From: an uncultured Alphaproteobacteria bacterium
GTDB lineage: Bacteria; Pseudomonadota; Alphaproteobacteria; UBA828
Reading direction: 5' to 3'
Assembly: GCA_913053235.1 (NCBI GenBank)
Contig: CAJXFT010000014.1
Location: 1 to 38,123 of the forward strand
Length of the DNA: 38,123 bases
The notes under the pieces were generated by a model. That model searched no databases. It was not told where the DNA came from and saw nothing but the letters and a program-made list of their open reading frames with translations. Shown here in pieces: positions 15,702 to 24,200 of the stretch. Numbering within the stretch: position 1 is the first letter of the stretch; every line of letters begins with the position of its first letter. The position numbers and the translations under genes were made by a program.

Positions 15702-17456
15702 TCAGATTCCATCAATCGCGACCAGCGCGCTCGCCGCCTTGCTGAGGGCGCGCGCGCGTGCCCAGGGGTCGATGATCTTGGCGGCGATGCCGACCGCCTC
15801 GGTGAGCGTCGCGCGGGCGGCCTCACCGTCGCCCGCCGCCGCTTGCGCGGTTGCCAAATCGGCGAGCACGAAGGCCATGTCGAGCGGAATTTTCAGTTCG
15901 CGGGCGAGCCCCATGGCGCGCGCGCCGAGCTCTGCCGCCGCCCTAGCCTTGCCGCGCTTGCGCGCGATGCCGCTCATCGTCACGAAAGTGCTGATGCGCA
16001 GTTTTTCGTCCTGAATGGTCTCGGCCAGGCGCTCCGCCTCCGCCGCGTCGCCGCTCCGCGCCATGGCCAGCACGATGCGGCTGAGGACGAAGGAATGGGT
16101 ATAGCCGAGCTCGATCCCGCGCACCTGCTTCAGGGCCTCCTCGAACTCCGCCAGAGAGGCGTAGGACGAAGCCAGGCAGGCGCGCGCCTGCTGCCGTTCC
16201 GCCGGCCGGGCAATCGCCGCCAACGTCGCGCGCGCCACATCCAGGGTCTGGCGCGCGCGCACCTCACGACCGCCGCGAAGCTCGGCAATGACGATATCGC
16301 ACAGCGCCTGCACGCGGTTCTTGGCCGAGCCGATCTGGGCGATCAGCGTATTGGCCTTGGCGCCTTCGCCGACGGCGGCCATCAGCGAAGCCATCTCGCT
16401 CAGCGCCCATTCGCGAAACAGATCCGCCTCGATCGAATAGGCCAGGCGCTCGGCCTCCAGGGCCAGGCCATGCGCCACCTCGTCATGGCCAAAGGCGAGA
16501 TAGCTGTGCGCGGTCGAGACCAGGGTCGGCAGCCGCTCATGCGGCGCTTCGATGAGCGACACCGTGGCTTCGGCGAAATCCGGCCGTCCGGCGGCGAGCT
16601 GGCCCTCGGCGACGGCGCGCAAGGCCTTGTCGCGGAGCGCCGTATTCGGCACCTGCTGGGCCGCCGCCAGGGCTTCCTCGGTGCGCCCGGCACGGGCCAG
16701 CGCCACCGCGATGCCGCTCAACGCGGCGATTACCGAGCGCGGATCGCTGATCGCGCGCGCCACCCTGAGCGCTTCCTCGGACTGGCCGATGCGGGCCTGC
16801 GCCTGGGTGATATCGCTCAACGCCCAATCGCGCAGATTGTCCTTCTCGACGCTCTCCGCCGCGACCTCGGCCTCGACGATCAGACAGGCCGGCTCGGGAG
16901 CGCTGTAGCAGCGTTCGGCGCGCGCCTTCAGCGCCGCCAGATCGGGCGTCGCGCCGACCACCACGGCGCCCGCCTCGACCGCCCAGTCCGGCCCGAAGGC
17001 CTGTTCGAGCACGCCCCGGGCCTGTTCGATCTGATCCTCCTGGGCACGGTCGAGGCGCAGCAGAAGATGCTGCGCCTGGCCGGCGGCGGAAGTGAGATTT
17101 TCGAGCAGCTCATGCGTCGGCTTGCCGTCGACGGGCAGATTGGCGAAGCGTTGATAGGTGCGGATGGCTTCCGCCGTCTCGGCCGACATGACGCCGCCGA
17201 TGCGCCCGCCATAGAGGCCGAGCTCGGCCAGACGGAGCTGAATCTGGCGCACCAGAAGGCTGTAGCGCCCGGTCTTGGATTCGGCGTCGATCTCGCTATC
17301 GCCGAGCGCGGCCGGCGTCAGATAGGCGTGCCCGGCGGGCGCACTCAAGGGTGGCCATGCGGCCATCCCACCGGCCGTAGTGGCAAGCAACAGGCCCGCC
17401 ACGGCAAGCGCCGCGCCGGCGCGCCGCAAACAAAAAATTTCAAAATTTCGCCGCAT
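15702..17456 (-). CDS. Secreted peptidoglycan-binding protein with alpha-helical (TPR-like) repeats
   Basis: A 584-residue exported protein. ATG at 17456 is chosen because GGAGA lies six bases upstream and a signal peptide follows directly (RR, hydrophobic Ala/Leu core, likely cut after GGMA near 32). Residues 67-122 (LLVRQIQLRLAELGLYGG through AIRTYQRFANLPVDG) form a PG_binding_1 domain. From about 190 to the end there are many degenerate Ala-rich helical hairpins of 30-40 residues with A-G-x-x-x-E-A patterns, as in TPR or Sel1-like solenoids. No catalytic domain is visible. It probably sits in the periplasm as a cell-wall-bound scaffold; a specific role is not known. The EamA gene follows in the same operon. 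Confidence 0.8.
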   Translation of the reverse strand: MRRNFEIFCLRRAGAALAVAGLLLATTAGGMAAWPPLSAPAGHAYLTPAALGDSEIDAESKTGRYSLLVRQIQLRLAELGLYGGRIGGVMSAETAEAIRTYQRFANLPVDGKPTHELLENLTSAAGQAQHLLLRLDRAQEDQIEQARGVLEQAFGPDWAVEAGAVVVGATPDLAALKARAERCYSAPEPACLIVEAEVAAESVEKDNLRDWALSDITQAQARIGQSEEALRVARAISDPRSVIAALSGIAVALARAGRTEEALAAAQQVPNTALRDKALRAVAEGQLAAGRPDFAEATVSLIEAPHERLPTLVSTAHSYLAFGHDEVAHGLALEAERLAYSIEADLFREWALSEMASLMAAVGEGAKANTLIAQIGSAKNRVQALCDIVIAELRGGREVRARQTLDVARATLAAIARPAERQQARACLASSYASLAEFEEALKQVRGIELGYTHSFVLSRIVLAMARSGDAAEAERLAETIQDEKLRISTFVTMSGIARKRGKARAAAELGARAMGLARELKIPLDMAFVLADLATAQAAAGDGEAARATLTEAVGIAAKIIDPWARARALSKAASALVAIDGI

Positions 17457-17498
17457 TCGATTCTCCAGCGCCGATAATAGCCCGGCGCGGCGCGCCGG

Positions 17499-17530
17499 CA
17501 TATTGAATATGGCCCGTAAATACCCATATT
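17499..17530. promoter_or_regulatory. AT-rich half-site cluster in the hsp20 divergent region
   Basis: CATATT at 17499-17504 and 17525-17530, and its complement AATATG at 17506-17511, make two overlapping inverted-repeat arrangements in an otherwise GC-rich 204-base gap between the peptidoglycan-binding protein gene and hsp20. It may be a regulator site or part of divergent promoters. I could not place a convincing sigma-70 or sigma-32 promoter pair here, and nothing else stands out in this gap. Confidence 0.25.
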
Positions 17531-17660
17531 GCTGGTGCAGGCGGCGCCGAATTGCCGGGCCGGCCTGAGGTGAGACCGCGCCGCGCACCGGCCAAACAAC
17601 AGAATGCGCGGCCAGCGGTCTTGTCGTCGATTGACTCGCTCGCCAGGAGGAGTGCCGACG

Positions 17661-18146
17661 ATGACGCGATTATCGCCGTTCAACAGCCCGCTTCTGCTCG
17701 GCTTCGAACATCTCGAACAGATTCTCGAACGCGTCGCGAAGAATTCCAATGACGGCTATCCGCCCTACAACATCCTGCAGGTGGGAGACGACCGCCTGCG
17801 CATCAGCCTGGCGGTGGCGGGGTTTAGCGAACAAGAGCTGTCGGTGACGGTGGAACAGAACCAGCTACACATCCACGGCCGCCAGCAGGACGACGCGGAC
17901 GCCGTATATTTGCACCGCGGCATCGCGGCGCGGCGTTTTCACCGCACATTCCTGCTCGCCGAGACCATCGAAGTGGACAGCGCGGCGCTCGACAACGGAC
18001 TCCTGAACATCGATTTGGTGCAGCCGGTGCCGGCGCAAACCGTGCGCACCATCGAAATCAAGCGCAACGCGGCAAAGCGCGGCAAGAAAACGCAATTGTT
18101 CGAAGCCGGCCGCGACCGGACCCGGGCAAGGAGTGGCGCCTCATGA
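17661..18146 (+). CDS. Small heat-shock protein, Hsp20/IbpA family
   Basis: A 161-residue chaperone that holds unfolding proteins for later refolding. The alpha-crystallin domain spans about residues 36-135: PYNILQVGDDRLRISLAVAGF at the start and ALDNGLLNIDL near 110-119, matching the conserved A-x-x-x-N-G-x-L motif. The N-terminal MTRLSPFNSPLLLGFEHLE is the IbpA-type leader. ATG at 17661 lies ten bases past AGGAGG; the longer frame from 17604 has no such support. The C-terminus is basic and lacks a clear IxI motif. The DUF1150 gene overlaps its stop by four bases (ATGA), a pairing common in alphaproteobacteria. Confidence 0.93.
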   Translation: MTRLSPFNSPLLLGFEHLEQILERVAKNSNDGYPPYNILQVGDDRLRISLAVAGFSEQELSVTVEQNQLHIHGRQQDDADAVYLHRGIAARRFHRTFLLAETIEVDSAALDNGLLNIDLVQPVPAQTVRTIEIKRNAAKRGKKTQLFEAGRDRTRARSGAS

Positions 18147-18358
18147 GCATCAAAGCGGACCATCCCCTGGATTTGCCGGCAACCCTGGCCGGCCTCGGCG
18201 AATCCAATATCGTCTATATCGACCGCCGCAGCTTCGAGGGCAAACTGCGCTACGTCATTTTGGACGGCGCGAGCGAGATCGTCGGCGTCGCCGACGATCG
18301 CGAGGTCGCTTTTGCGGCGGCGCGCCAGCACGGGTTGGAGCCGGTCAGCGCCCACTAG
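18143..18358 (+). CDS. DUF1150 family protein
   Basis: A 71-residue protein that starts inside the hsp20 stop (ATGA overlap), so it is translationally coupled. The core YIDRRSFEGKLRYVILDGASE and the ending AFAAARQHGLEPVSAH match the DUF1150 family, found almost only in alphaproteobacteria and mostly beside hsp20. Function is unknown; a helper of the small heat-shock protein is a reasonable guess from the constant linkage. Its stop is two bases from the convergent M23-like gene. Confidence 0.9.
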   Translation: MSIKADHPLDLPATLAGLGESNIVYIDRRSFEGKLRYVILDGASEIVGVADDREVAFAAARQHGLEPVSAH

Positions 18359-18360
18359 TC

Positions 18361-19392
18361 TCAACGAAGTGTAACTTCGCGCACGGCGCCGAGCAGCGGC
18401 CGGCTCTCGCCATCGACGGTGCGGAACAGCAGATATTCGCCGCGGTAAACCCCCGCCGGCCATGCGCCCGTGCCGGGCCGCAACCTGCCGATCGAATCGA
18501 AATGCTGATGCACGGCCTTGTCGAGCCGCTGCTGGCGTTCGGCGATCACCGTGCCATCCGGCGCGACGATGCGAAAACGCTCAGCATCGCCGGCGGCAAG
18601 GCCGAACATATCGACCCAAAATATCAATATCGGCGCCAGCCTGGAGAGCTCGCGCGCGCGCTGCGCGCCGGCGCGGACGGCGCGGCGTTCGGGAATTTGC
18701 GCCGCGAAACCGGCCAGCAACACGGCGCCCGGCAGGTAGGGGAGTTGCTTTTCCGCCGCCGCCGTCCACAGCCGTTCGCCGCCGCCGGCACAGGCCGGTG
18801 AATCGCCGGCGCCGAAAGGGTCGACGGTTTTGCCGTCATGGCGCACGGTGAACTCAAGATGCGGAAACGTGGAATTGCCGGAAAGGCCGATCAGGCCGAG
18901 CGCCTCACCGGCGCCGACCCTTTGGCCTCTCTGAACGGTGATGCTGCCCTTCATGAGATGGTTGTATTGCGTCTCCCAGCCCTCGTCATGCACCAGGACG
19001 ACGGCGTTTCCCGCCTCCTTGCCGGCGAGTTGGCGCGTGCTTTCGTCGGCGCTGATGTCCGGCTCGCCATCGCGAATCGCGCGCACCGTGCCGGCGGCGG
19101 CGGCGCGCACGACAACGCCGCGGCGCATGGCGGGCAGGTCGGCAAGGCGGAAATCGGTGCCCTTATGGCCGTCATAGCTGAGCCCGCCGCATTGGTAGTC
19201 GGCGACCTCCGGGCCGGCATCGCGGTCGACATAAAACTGGATGAAGCAATCGCGGCCGAGATCGCAGGCGACCGGAACCTCGAGCGCCGGCGGTGCCGCC
19301 CGGGTCTCGGCGGCCAGGATCATGAGCAGTGCGGCAAGCGAAGCCAGCGCGGCAATAATTTTCGCCATTGTTAAGGCGGACGCCGCCGGCAT
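18361..19392 (-). CDS. Secreted M23 (LytM)-like protein with altered zinc site
   Basis: A 343-residue exported protein of the M23/LytM fold. A signal peptide occupies about residues 9-32 (hydrophobic, ending AAETRA). HKGTD at 76-80 gives the first zinc pair (His76, Asp80), and YNHL at 143-146 gives His145, normally catalytic. The last motif, usually HxH, reads HLE at 178-180, so the third zinc ligand is Glu or is lost. The rest (VRHDGKTVDPF) is normal. A C-terminal beta-rich extension of about 140 residues follows. Start may be ATG 19392, coupled by TGATG, or ATG 19368. It follows chvG and may be part of its envelope-stress output. Active endopeptidase and inactive wall-binding activator are both possible. 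Confidence 0.85.
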   Translation of the reverse strand: MPAASALTMAKIIAALASLAALLMILAAETRAAPPALEVPVACDLGRDCFIQFYVDRDAGPEVADYQCGGLSYDGHKGTDFRLADLPAMRRGVVVRAAAAGTVRAIRDGEPDISADESTRQLAGKEAGNAVVLVHDEGWETQYNHLMKGSITVQRGQRVGAGEALGLIGLSGNSTFPHLEFTVRHDGKTVDPFGAGDSPACAGGGERLWTAAAEKQLPYLPGAVLLAGFAAQIPERRAVRAGAQRARELSRLAPILIFWVDMFGLAAGDAERFRIVAPDGTVIAERQQRLDKAVHQHFDSIGRLRPGTGAWPAGVYRGEYLLFRTVDGESRPLLGAVREVTLR

Positions 19393-19420
19393 CACGTGAA
19401 GGCCGACGCCGCCGGCATCA
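19369..19420 (-). repeat. 26-bp tandem duplication of a TGATG stop-start junction
   Basis: On the minus strand two 26-base units lie end to end (19420-19395 and 19394-19369), identical at 23 positions. Each begins TGATGCCGGCGGCGTC. In the first, TGA ends chvG and its overlapping ATG opens an eight-codon frame whose TGA overlaps the second ATG, the start of the M23-like gene. The spacing change of 26 puts the second copy in another frame. Confidence 0.85.
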
Positions 19421-21115
19421 CCCCTCCCCCTTGCCGGCGCTCGGCAAACGAACCGTAAAGCGCGCGCCGCCGGCGCTGCCGCCGTCCTCGGCCCGCCGGT
19501 CGGTGCAGCGGATGGCGCCGCCATGGGCATCGATGATTTGCCGCGAGATGCTGAGCCCGAGGCCGGAATGGGCGCCGAACGGCTCGCCCTCGGGCCTGAG
19601 CGTGTAGAATCTGTCGAATATCGCCTCGCGCAAATCCTCGGCAACGCCCATGCCCTGGTCGTCGATATCGATGCGGATTTCGCCCTCGGCCGGCGCCGCG
19701 CGAATGGCGATCTCGCCGCCGCGCGGGCTGAACGACCGTGCGTTGCTGAGCAAATTCTGGAAAACCTGCACCAGCCGATCCTCGACCGCATAGACCGTCA
19801 ACGGCTCGCCGCCGGCCAGATCGAGCGTGAGACTGAGGCCCTCGGCGGTGAACGCCGGGCGCTGCATCTCGACCAGCGCCGTCAACACGGCGCCGATATC
19901 GACGGCGCGCGGCTCGGCGCGCGACATTTCTGTATCGATGCGGGACGCATCGGCGATCTCGCTCAATAGGCGGTCGAGGCGGGTGACGTCCTGGGCGACG
20001 ATATCCAAGAGCTTGTCGCGCTTTGCCGGATCGCGCACGCGGCGCGCCGTCTCGACCGCGTTGCGCAGCGAGGAGAGCGGGTTCTTGATCTCATGCGCGA
20101 CATCGGCGACGAAAACCTCGATCGCGTCCATGCGCACCCAGAGCGCTTGCGTCATCTCGCCCAGCGCCCGCGACAGGCCGCCGATCTCGTCGCGCCGCGC
20201 GGTAAAATCGGGAATCGAAACCTGGCGCCCGCTGCCGGCGCGCACCCGCTCCGCCGCTTCCGCCAAACGGCGCACCGGGCGGGTGATGGTGCGCGCGAAA
20301 TAGAGCGAGAGCAGCACCGTGATCGCCAGGGCGACGGCGAAGGCCTCGAGAATGGCAAAGCGCACATCGCGCACGCTGCGCACCACATCCTCGGCGCCGC
20401 TCGATATCATCAGCGCGCCCTGGATGCGCCGGAGCGGCTGCACCGGCAGCGCCGCGACGGCGATGAGCACGCCCTCTTCGGTCTCGCGGATGGTGCCGGC
20501 GCTGGCGCCTTCGAGCGCCGCCGCGGCTTCGGGAAAATCCGCCGCCCGCGGCCGCGCCGGCTCGGATTGGCGCGGCACCCGGGTGCGCGGCGGCAAATGC
20601 TCGACGACCCAGTCATGGACGGCGATGGCGGCGCGGCCGAGCGCGCCGGCGGCGGGCGGCGGCGGCAATTCCCGGCTCTCTACATGGGCGCCGGGGAGAA
20701 ACAGCGAATCGACGATCAGGGCACCCTCGGTATCGAACAGGCGAACCCGGGTGCCGGGCGGCACGGCGAGGCGTTGAATGAGCGGCCCGGCCAAGGCGGG
20801 ATCGAGCCAGCCCTTCTCGCTGTCGGGGAGCGGCACCACGCTTTCGCCGAGCGCGCCGGCGATCAAGGCGCCTTCGCGGGCAAGACCGGCCAGTTTGGCA
20901 TCGAAGAGATCGCTCTGATAGCGGTCGAGATAGAGGAATCCGACAACCACGATGGCCAGCGCCAGCACGTTGATGGCGAGAATGCGCGCCGTGAGCGAGG
21001 CGGTGGGAAAGCGCCGCCGGCGTTTGCGCTTTGCCGCTTGCCCAGGCGCCGGGGCGGCTGGCGCCGTCTCACCGGGCGAATCCTCAGCCCTCGGTGAATT
21101 TGTAACCGACACCAT
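19418..21115 (-). CDS. chvG: Sensor histidine kinase of the ChvG/ExoS type
   Basis: A 565-residue inner-membrane kinase. A basic cytosolic stretch (residues 29-36) precedes TM1 at about 45-63. A periplasmic sensor domain of about 190 residues follows, then TM2 at about 253-273 and a HAMP region. The kinase core has His341 in [14 protein letters not shown], the N box [11 protein letters not shown]1 DDQGMGV, the F box FDRFYT and G2 HSGLGLSIS. The periplasmic [12 protein letters not shown] and the overall layout match ChvG/ExoS, which senses acid and cell-wall stress with ChvI. The start at 21115 overlaps chvI by 32 bases; GTG at 21112 is an equal alternative. The M23-like gene follows, coupled through a duplicated TGATG. 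Confidence 0.92.
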   Translation of the reverse strand: MVSVTNSPRAEDSPGETAPAAPAPGQAAKRKRRRRFPTASLTARILAINVLALAIVVVGFLYLDRYQSDLFDAKLAGLAREGALIAGALGESVVPLPDSEKGWLDPALAGPLIQRLAVPPGTRVRLFDTEGALIVDSLFLPGAHVESRELPPPPAAGALGRAAIAVHDWVVEHLPPRTRVPRQSEPARPRAADFPEAAAALEGASAGTIRETEEGVLIAVAALPVQPLRRIQGALMISSGAEDVVRSVRDVRFAILEAFAVALAITVLLSLYFARTITRPVRRLAEAAERVRAGSGRQVSIPDFTARRDEIGGLSRALGEMTQALWVRMDAIEVFVADVAHEIKNPLSSLRNAVETARRVRDPAKRDKLLDIVAQDVTRLDRLLSEIADASRIDTEMSRAEPRAVDIGAVLTALVEMQRPAFTAEGLSLTLDLAGGEPLTVYAVEDRLVQVFQNLLSNARSFSPRGGEIAIRAAPAEGEIRIDIDDQGMGVAEDLREAIFDRFYTLRPEGEPFGAHSGLGLSISRQIIDAHGGAIRCTDRRAEDGGSAGGARFTVRLPSAGKGEG

Positions 21116-21797
21116 AGAGGGTATCGATATGGGCGAAGGCCGAATCGACGGCTCTGAATTTTTTCCGGATGCGCTTGATGTGGCTGTCGATGGTTCTGTC
21201 GTCGACATAGGTTTGATCGTCATAAGCTGCATCCATCAATTGGTTGCGGCTTTTCACATGGCCGGGCCGGAGCGCCAGCGCCTTGAGCAGCAAAAACTCG
21301 GTTACCGTAAGAATGACCTGCTCGCCGTTCCATGTACAGGCATGCCTCCCCGTATCGAGCACCAGGCCGCCGCGCACCAGCGCCGGCTCCGCTTCCTCGG
21401 CGCCGTCGGCGCCCGCCATCGCACCGCCCGGCGGCATGTTGCGGCGCATCACCGCACGGATGCGCTCGATCAACAGGCGCAGCGAAAACGGCTTGGAAAC
21501 GTAATCGTCGGCGCCGTGCCGCAGGCCTTCCAATTCGTCCGCCTCCTGATCCATAGAGGTGAGGAAAATAACCGGCACATCGCTTTGCCGGCGCAGGCGG
21601 CGCAGCACTTCCAGGCCATCCATGCGCGGCATCTTGATGTCGAGGATGGCGAGATCCGGCGGACAGCTCAAAATATCCTGCAACCCCTCCACCGCGTCGC
21701 CATGCGCGCGCACATCGAATCCTTCCGATTCGAGGGCGATCGTCACCGAAGTGAGCAAATTCCGGTCGTCATCGACGACGGCAATCGTTGGGGTCAC
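21084..21797 (-). CDS. chvI: OmpR/PhoB-family response regulator, ChvI type
   Basis: A 237-residue DNA-binding regulator. The receiver domain has acidic residues 9-11 (VVDDDR), phospho-acceptor Asp53 (LAILDIKMP), Thr80 and Lys102 (VSKPFS). A winged-helix domain fills the C-terminal 100 residues, with [16 protein letters not shown] as recognition helix and YGVGYKF in the wing. This helix sequence is close to ChvI. GTG at 21797 is chosen because GAGGAG lies seven bases upstream; the ATG at 21821 has no such site. Phosphorylated by ChvG, it would control envelope, exopolysaccharide and acid-response genes. Direct repeats in front of its promoter (21846-21864) suggest autoregulation. Confidence 0.93.
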   Translation of the reverse strand: MTPTIAVVDDDRNLLTSVTIALESEGFDVRAHGDAVEGLQDILSCPPDLAILDIKMPRMDGLEVLRRLRRQSDVPVIFLTSMDQEADELEGLRHGADDYVSKPFSLRLLIERIRAVMRRNMPPGGAMAGADGAEEAEPALVRGGLVLDTGRHACTWNGEQVILTVTEFLLLKALALRPGHVKSRNQLMDAAYDDQTYVDDRTIDSHIKRIRKKFRAVDSAFAHIDTLYGVGYKFTEG

Positions 21798-21833
21798 GCC
21801 TGGGCTCCTCGGCAATACCACGTTCGACGCGCA

Positions 21834-21864
21834 ACTATAGCGTAAATTGCGGCATTATTGCGGC
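21834..21864 (-). promoter_or_regulatory. Putative chvI promoter -10 with 11-bp-phased direct repeats
   Basis: On the minus strand TATAGT (21839-21834) is a good -10 about 37 bases before the chvI GTG. Just upstream, the 8-base sequence GCCGCAAT occurs twice (21864-21857 and 21853-21846), exactly 11 bases apart. No good -35 is present, as expected for an activated promoter. OmpR/PhoB-family regulators usually bind such phased direct repeats. Confidence 0.4.
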
Positions 21865-21905
21865 GAATTAGGCGTTTGCCGGCCGATAAAAGCCTGAGCG
21901 GCGTA

Positions 21906-22412
21906 TCAGGACGGCTCGCCGCCGGAGCCGGTTTGCAAACACCAGGAGGCGCGCCGCCCGCCGCCATAGGCGCGCGCCAGGCCGGCATCGATCAACGCCT
22001 GGCCGATATCGACGCCCGCCGCCGTCACCACGCGCGCCAACACCCGTCCGGCGAATTTTCCCAACTGGATGTCGCTGAGGCTGATTTCGGCGCCGGCGCC
22101 GGCGAGCTCGGCGGTGAGGTCGCGCGAGAGCGCCGCCAAATCCCGTTCCTCGCCGCAGGCGCCGCGCAGCTCCGGCGTATCGACGCCGAGCAGGCGAACC
22201 ACCGTCTCGACCTCCTGGCCCAGCCAAATCGTCGCGCGCACGACCAGCGAATCGCCGTCGATCACCCTGAGAACGGTCGCCGGCACCGGCCCGGGCAGGG
22301 ATTCGCGCGCCGACAGCGGCGCCGCCGTCAACAGAACGCCAAATAAAAATAGCGCCGGCAAGACACGAGAAAATATCTCTTTTAATTTATTCAGCACGAG
22401 AAAATTCTGCAT
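21906..22412 (-). CDS. Secreted thermonuclease-like (SNase-fold) protein
   Basis: A 168-residue exported protein with the staphylococcal nuclease fold. A hydrophobic signal or anchor segment covers about residues 15-34. VIDGDSLVV at 50-58 holds the calcium-site Asp. The three catalytic positions are filled: Arg73 and Glu81 in VRLLGVDTPE, and Arg123 in KFAGRVLA. The C-terminal WCLQTGSG is an extension. It would cut single-stranded nucleic acid outside the cytoplasm, though many bacterial homologues are untested. The start ATG at 22412 has only CGCAGG before it; an AT-rich stretch upstream carries a candidate promoter. It lies between the DUF1674 gene and chvI on the same strand. Confidence 0.85.
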   Translation of the reverse strand: MQNFLVLNKLKEIFSRVLPALFLFGVLLTAAPLSARESLPGPVPATVLRVIDGDSLVVRATIWLGQEVETVVRLLGVDTPELRGACGEERDLAALSRDLTAELAGAGAEISLSDIQLGKFAGRVLARVVTAAGVDIGQALIDAGLARAYGGGRRASWCLQTGSGGEPS

Positions 22413-22462
22413 CCTGCGAGAAAAACTATTTTATACCCGTATAGAAAATCAACCTATAGGAG

Positions 22463-22492
22463 ATAATACCCGCAATAGCTGGAATAAAGCAA
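22463..22492 (-). promoter_or_regulatory. Candidate sigma-70 promoter of the SNase-like gene
   Basis: TTGCTT (22492-22487 on the minus strand), an 18-base spacer and TATTAT (22468-22463) lie in the conspicuously AT-rich 146-base gap before the SNase-like gene. A second -10-like TATAAA lies closer to the start but has no matching -35. Confidence 0.35.
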
Positions 22493-22558
22493 GAACATTC
22501 TGACCCGACAAAGGCCCTCGGCCCGCCATCATGGCCGCCTTCAAAGGGCGCCATGAAT

Positions 22559-22774
22559 TCAGAAATCGACGCAGCGGCCGTTTTTTTCCCAATCGCCAAA
22601 GCGCGTCGGGTCGGGGCCGTCGCGGCCGCCGACTTCGGGCGCCGGGGCGGCGTCAGGCGAGGTCGTTTGCGCGGCCTTGCTCTTTTTGGCCGCCTTCGCC
22701 GCCGCTGTTTGCGGCGCTTCGGCCGGCTCGTCGGCGGTGGTGGCGGGCGCGGTGTCTGGCTTGGCTCGCTTCAT
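22559..22774 (-). CDS. DUF1674 protein, succinate dehydrogenase assembly factor 4-like
   Basis: A 71-residue protein. The first 45 residues are Ala/Lys/Thr-rich and low complexity. The C-terminal 22 residues are highly conserved: EVGGRDGPDPTRFGDWEKNGRCVDF-type, ending in GRCVDF, which is the DUF1674/SDHAF4 signature. In mitochondria SDHAF4 (Sdh8) binds flavinylated SdhA and protects it before complex II assembly; bacterial members are presumed to act likewise. It diverges from rsmB with 88 bases between the starts, a gene pair often seen in alphaproteobacteria. No strong ribosome site was seen. Confidence 0.9.
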   Translation of the reverse strand: MKRAKPDTAPATTADEPAEAPQTAAAKAAKKSKAAQTTSPDAAPAPEVGGRDGPDPTRFGDWEKNGRCVDF

Positions 22775-22862
22775 TCCTAATGCTTAGCGCGCGCCGCCGC
22801 CCACCGCCAGGGCAAAATCCGTCACTTCGAAACAAAGGCGAAAATGGGTATAAGCACGGGAC

Positions 22863-24182
22863 ATGCCGCCGACCCGCAAATCCCGCCCGCCCGCGCCGCC
22901 ATCGGCGAGCCGCGCGGTTGCGCTGAGCGCCCTCGACGCGGTGCTGCGAAAGGGCCGCCATCTCGCCGAAGCGCTCGACAGGCAAGCCGCCTTTGCCGCC
23001 ATGACGGGGCGCGACCGCGCCTTCGCCCGCCTGCTGCTGCTGACCACGCTGCGCCGCCTCGGCCAGATCGACAGCGCCATCGACGGCCTGCTGGAAAAGC
23101 CGCTGCCGGCGCGCCGCGCGCCGGTGCGCGATATCCTGCGCCTCGGCGCGGCCCAGCTTCTGTTCCTCGGCACGCCGGCCCATGCGGCGGTCGACGGCGC
23201 CGTCGCGCTCACCGCCAAATCGCGCCACGCGGCGCTGAAGGGCTTGGTCAACGCGCTGCTGCGCCGGCTCGCCACGCAAGGCGCGGCGCTGCTCGGCAAG
23301 CAGGATGCGGCGCGCCTCAACTGCAGCGATTGGCTGTGGCAAAGCTGGTCGGACTGTTACGGCGAGCAATGCTGCCGCGCCATCGCCGGCGCCCATCTGG
23401 CCGAGCCGCCGACCGACCTCAGCGTCAAACAGGCGGCGCCGGCCTGGGCGGCGCGCCTCGGCGCCGAGCTGATGGCGGGCGGCACGCTCCGCCTCCAGCG
23501 CGCCGGCGCGGTCGAAGCGCTCGACGGTTACGAAGAGGGCGCCTGGTGGGTGCAGGATATCGCCGCCGCCCTGCCGGCGGTGCTGCTCGGCACCGTAGCG
23601 GGGCAGCATATCATCGAGATCGGCGCCGCGCCCGGCGGCAAGACCGCGCAGCTCGCTTCGGCCGGCGCCCATGTGCGGGCGCTCGACCGCTCGCCCGCCC
23701 GCCTTGCCCGCCTGCGACACAATCTCGATCGCCTCGGTCTGACAGCGGAAATCATCGAGGCCGACGGCGAAACCTGGCGCCCGAAGGATTTGGCCGACGC
23801 TGTCCTCTTGGATGCGCCGTGCAGCGCCACCGGCACCATCCGCCGCCATCCGGATATCATGTGGCGGCGCCAGGCGAAGGACGTGACCGCGCTCGCCGCG
23901 AGGCAGGCGCGCCTGCTCGAAGCGGCGCTCGAAATGGTCAAGCCGGGCGGCTTGCTGGTCTATGCGGTATGCTCGCTGGAGCCCGCCGAGGGGCCGTGGC
24001 GGATCGAAAAATTTCTCGCCTCGGGTGCCGCGGCGGAGCGCGTCGCCATCGCCGCCAGCGAGGTCGGCGGCCGCGCCGAGGCGCTCACGCCGGCCGGCGA
24101 TTTGCGCACCCTGCCCTGTCATTTGGCCGAGTCCGGCGGCATGGACGGCTTCTATGCCGCGCGCTTGCGGCGCACCTTCTAA
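22863..24182 (+). CDS. rsmB: 16S rRNA (cytosine-C5)-methyltransferase, RsmB family
   Basis: A 439-residue RNA methyltransferase. Residues 15-140 form the NusB-like RNA-binding domain. The Rossmann domain has the SAM motif EIGAAPGGKT at 252-261, then LDAPCSATGTIRRHPD at 316-331 with Cys320, and YAVCSLEPAEG at 367-377 with Cys370. The two cysteines are those that open the methyl-transfer intermediate and release the product in RsmB/NOL1 enzymes. The expected target is C967 of 16S rRNA. A TATAAG box lies only 14 bases before ATG at 22863, so the mRNA may have little or no leader. rpe and the heparinase gene follow on the same strand. Confidence 0.93.
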   Translation: MPPTRKSRPPAPPSASRAVALSALDAVLRKGRHLAEALDRQAAFAAMTGRDRAFARLLLLTTLRRLGQIDSAIDGLLEKPLPARRAPVRDILRLGAAQLLFLGTPAHAAVDGAVALTAKSRHAALKGLVNALLRRLATQGAALLGKQDAARLNCSDWLWQSWSDCYGEQCCRAIAGAHLAEPPTDLSVKQAAPAWAARLGAELMAGGTLRLQRAGAVEALDGYEEGAWWVQDIAAALPAVLLGTVAGQHIIEIGAAPGGKTAQLASAGAHVRALDRSPARLARLRHNLDRLGLTAEIIEADGETWRPKDLADAVLLDAPCSATGTIRRHPDIMWRRQAKDVTALAARQARLLEAALEMVKPGGLLVYAVCSLEPAEGPWRIEKFLASGAAAERVAIAASEVGGRAEALTPAGDLRTLPCHLAESGGMDGFYAARLRRTF

Positions 24183-24200
24183 GCTGCTACGAAACTGGGC

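Noticed and set aside
15042-17477. 811-codon plus-strand frame opposite the peptidoglycan-binding protein
   Set aside because: Very Arg/Gly/His-rich, no signal or domain, antisense to a protein with signal peptide, ribosome site and PG-binding domain.
17604-17660. Sigma-32 heat-shock promoter before hsp20
   Set aside because: CTTG occurs but no matching -10 at the expected distance could be placed.
22843-22863. TATAAG box right before rsmB as a full promoter
   Set aside because: The best -35 at 17 bases (TTCGAA) matches poorly; noted only within the gene entry.
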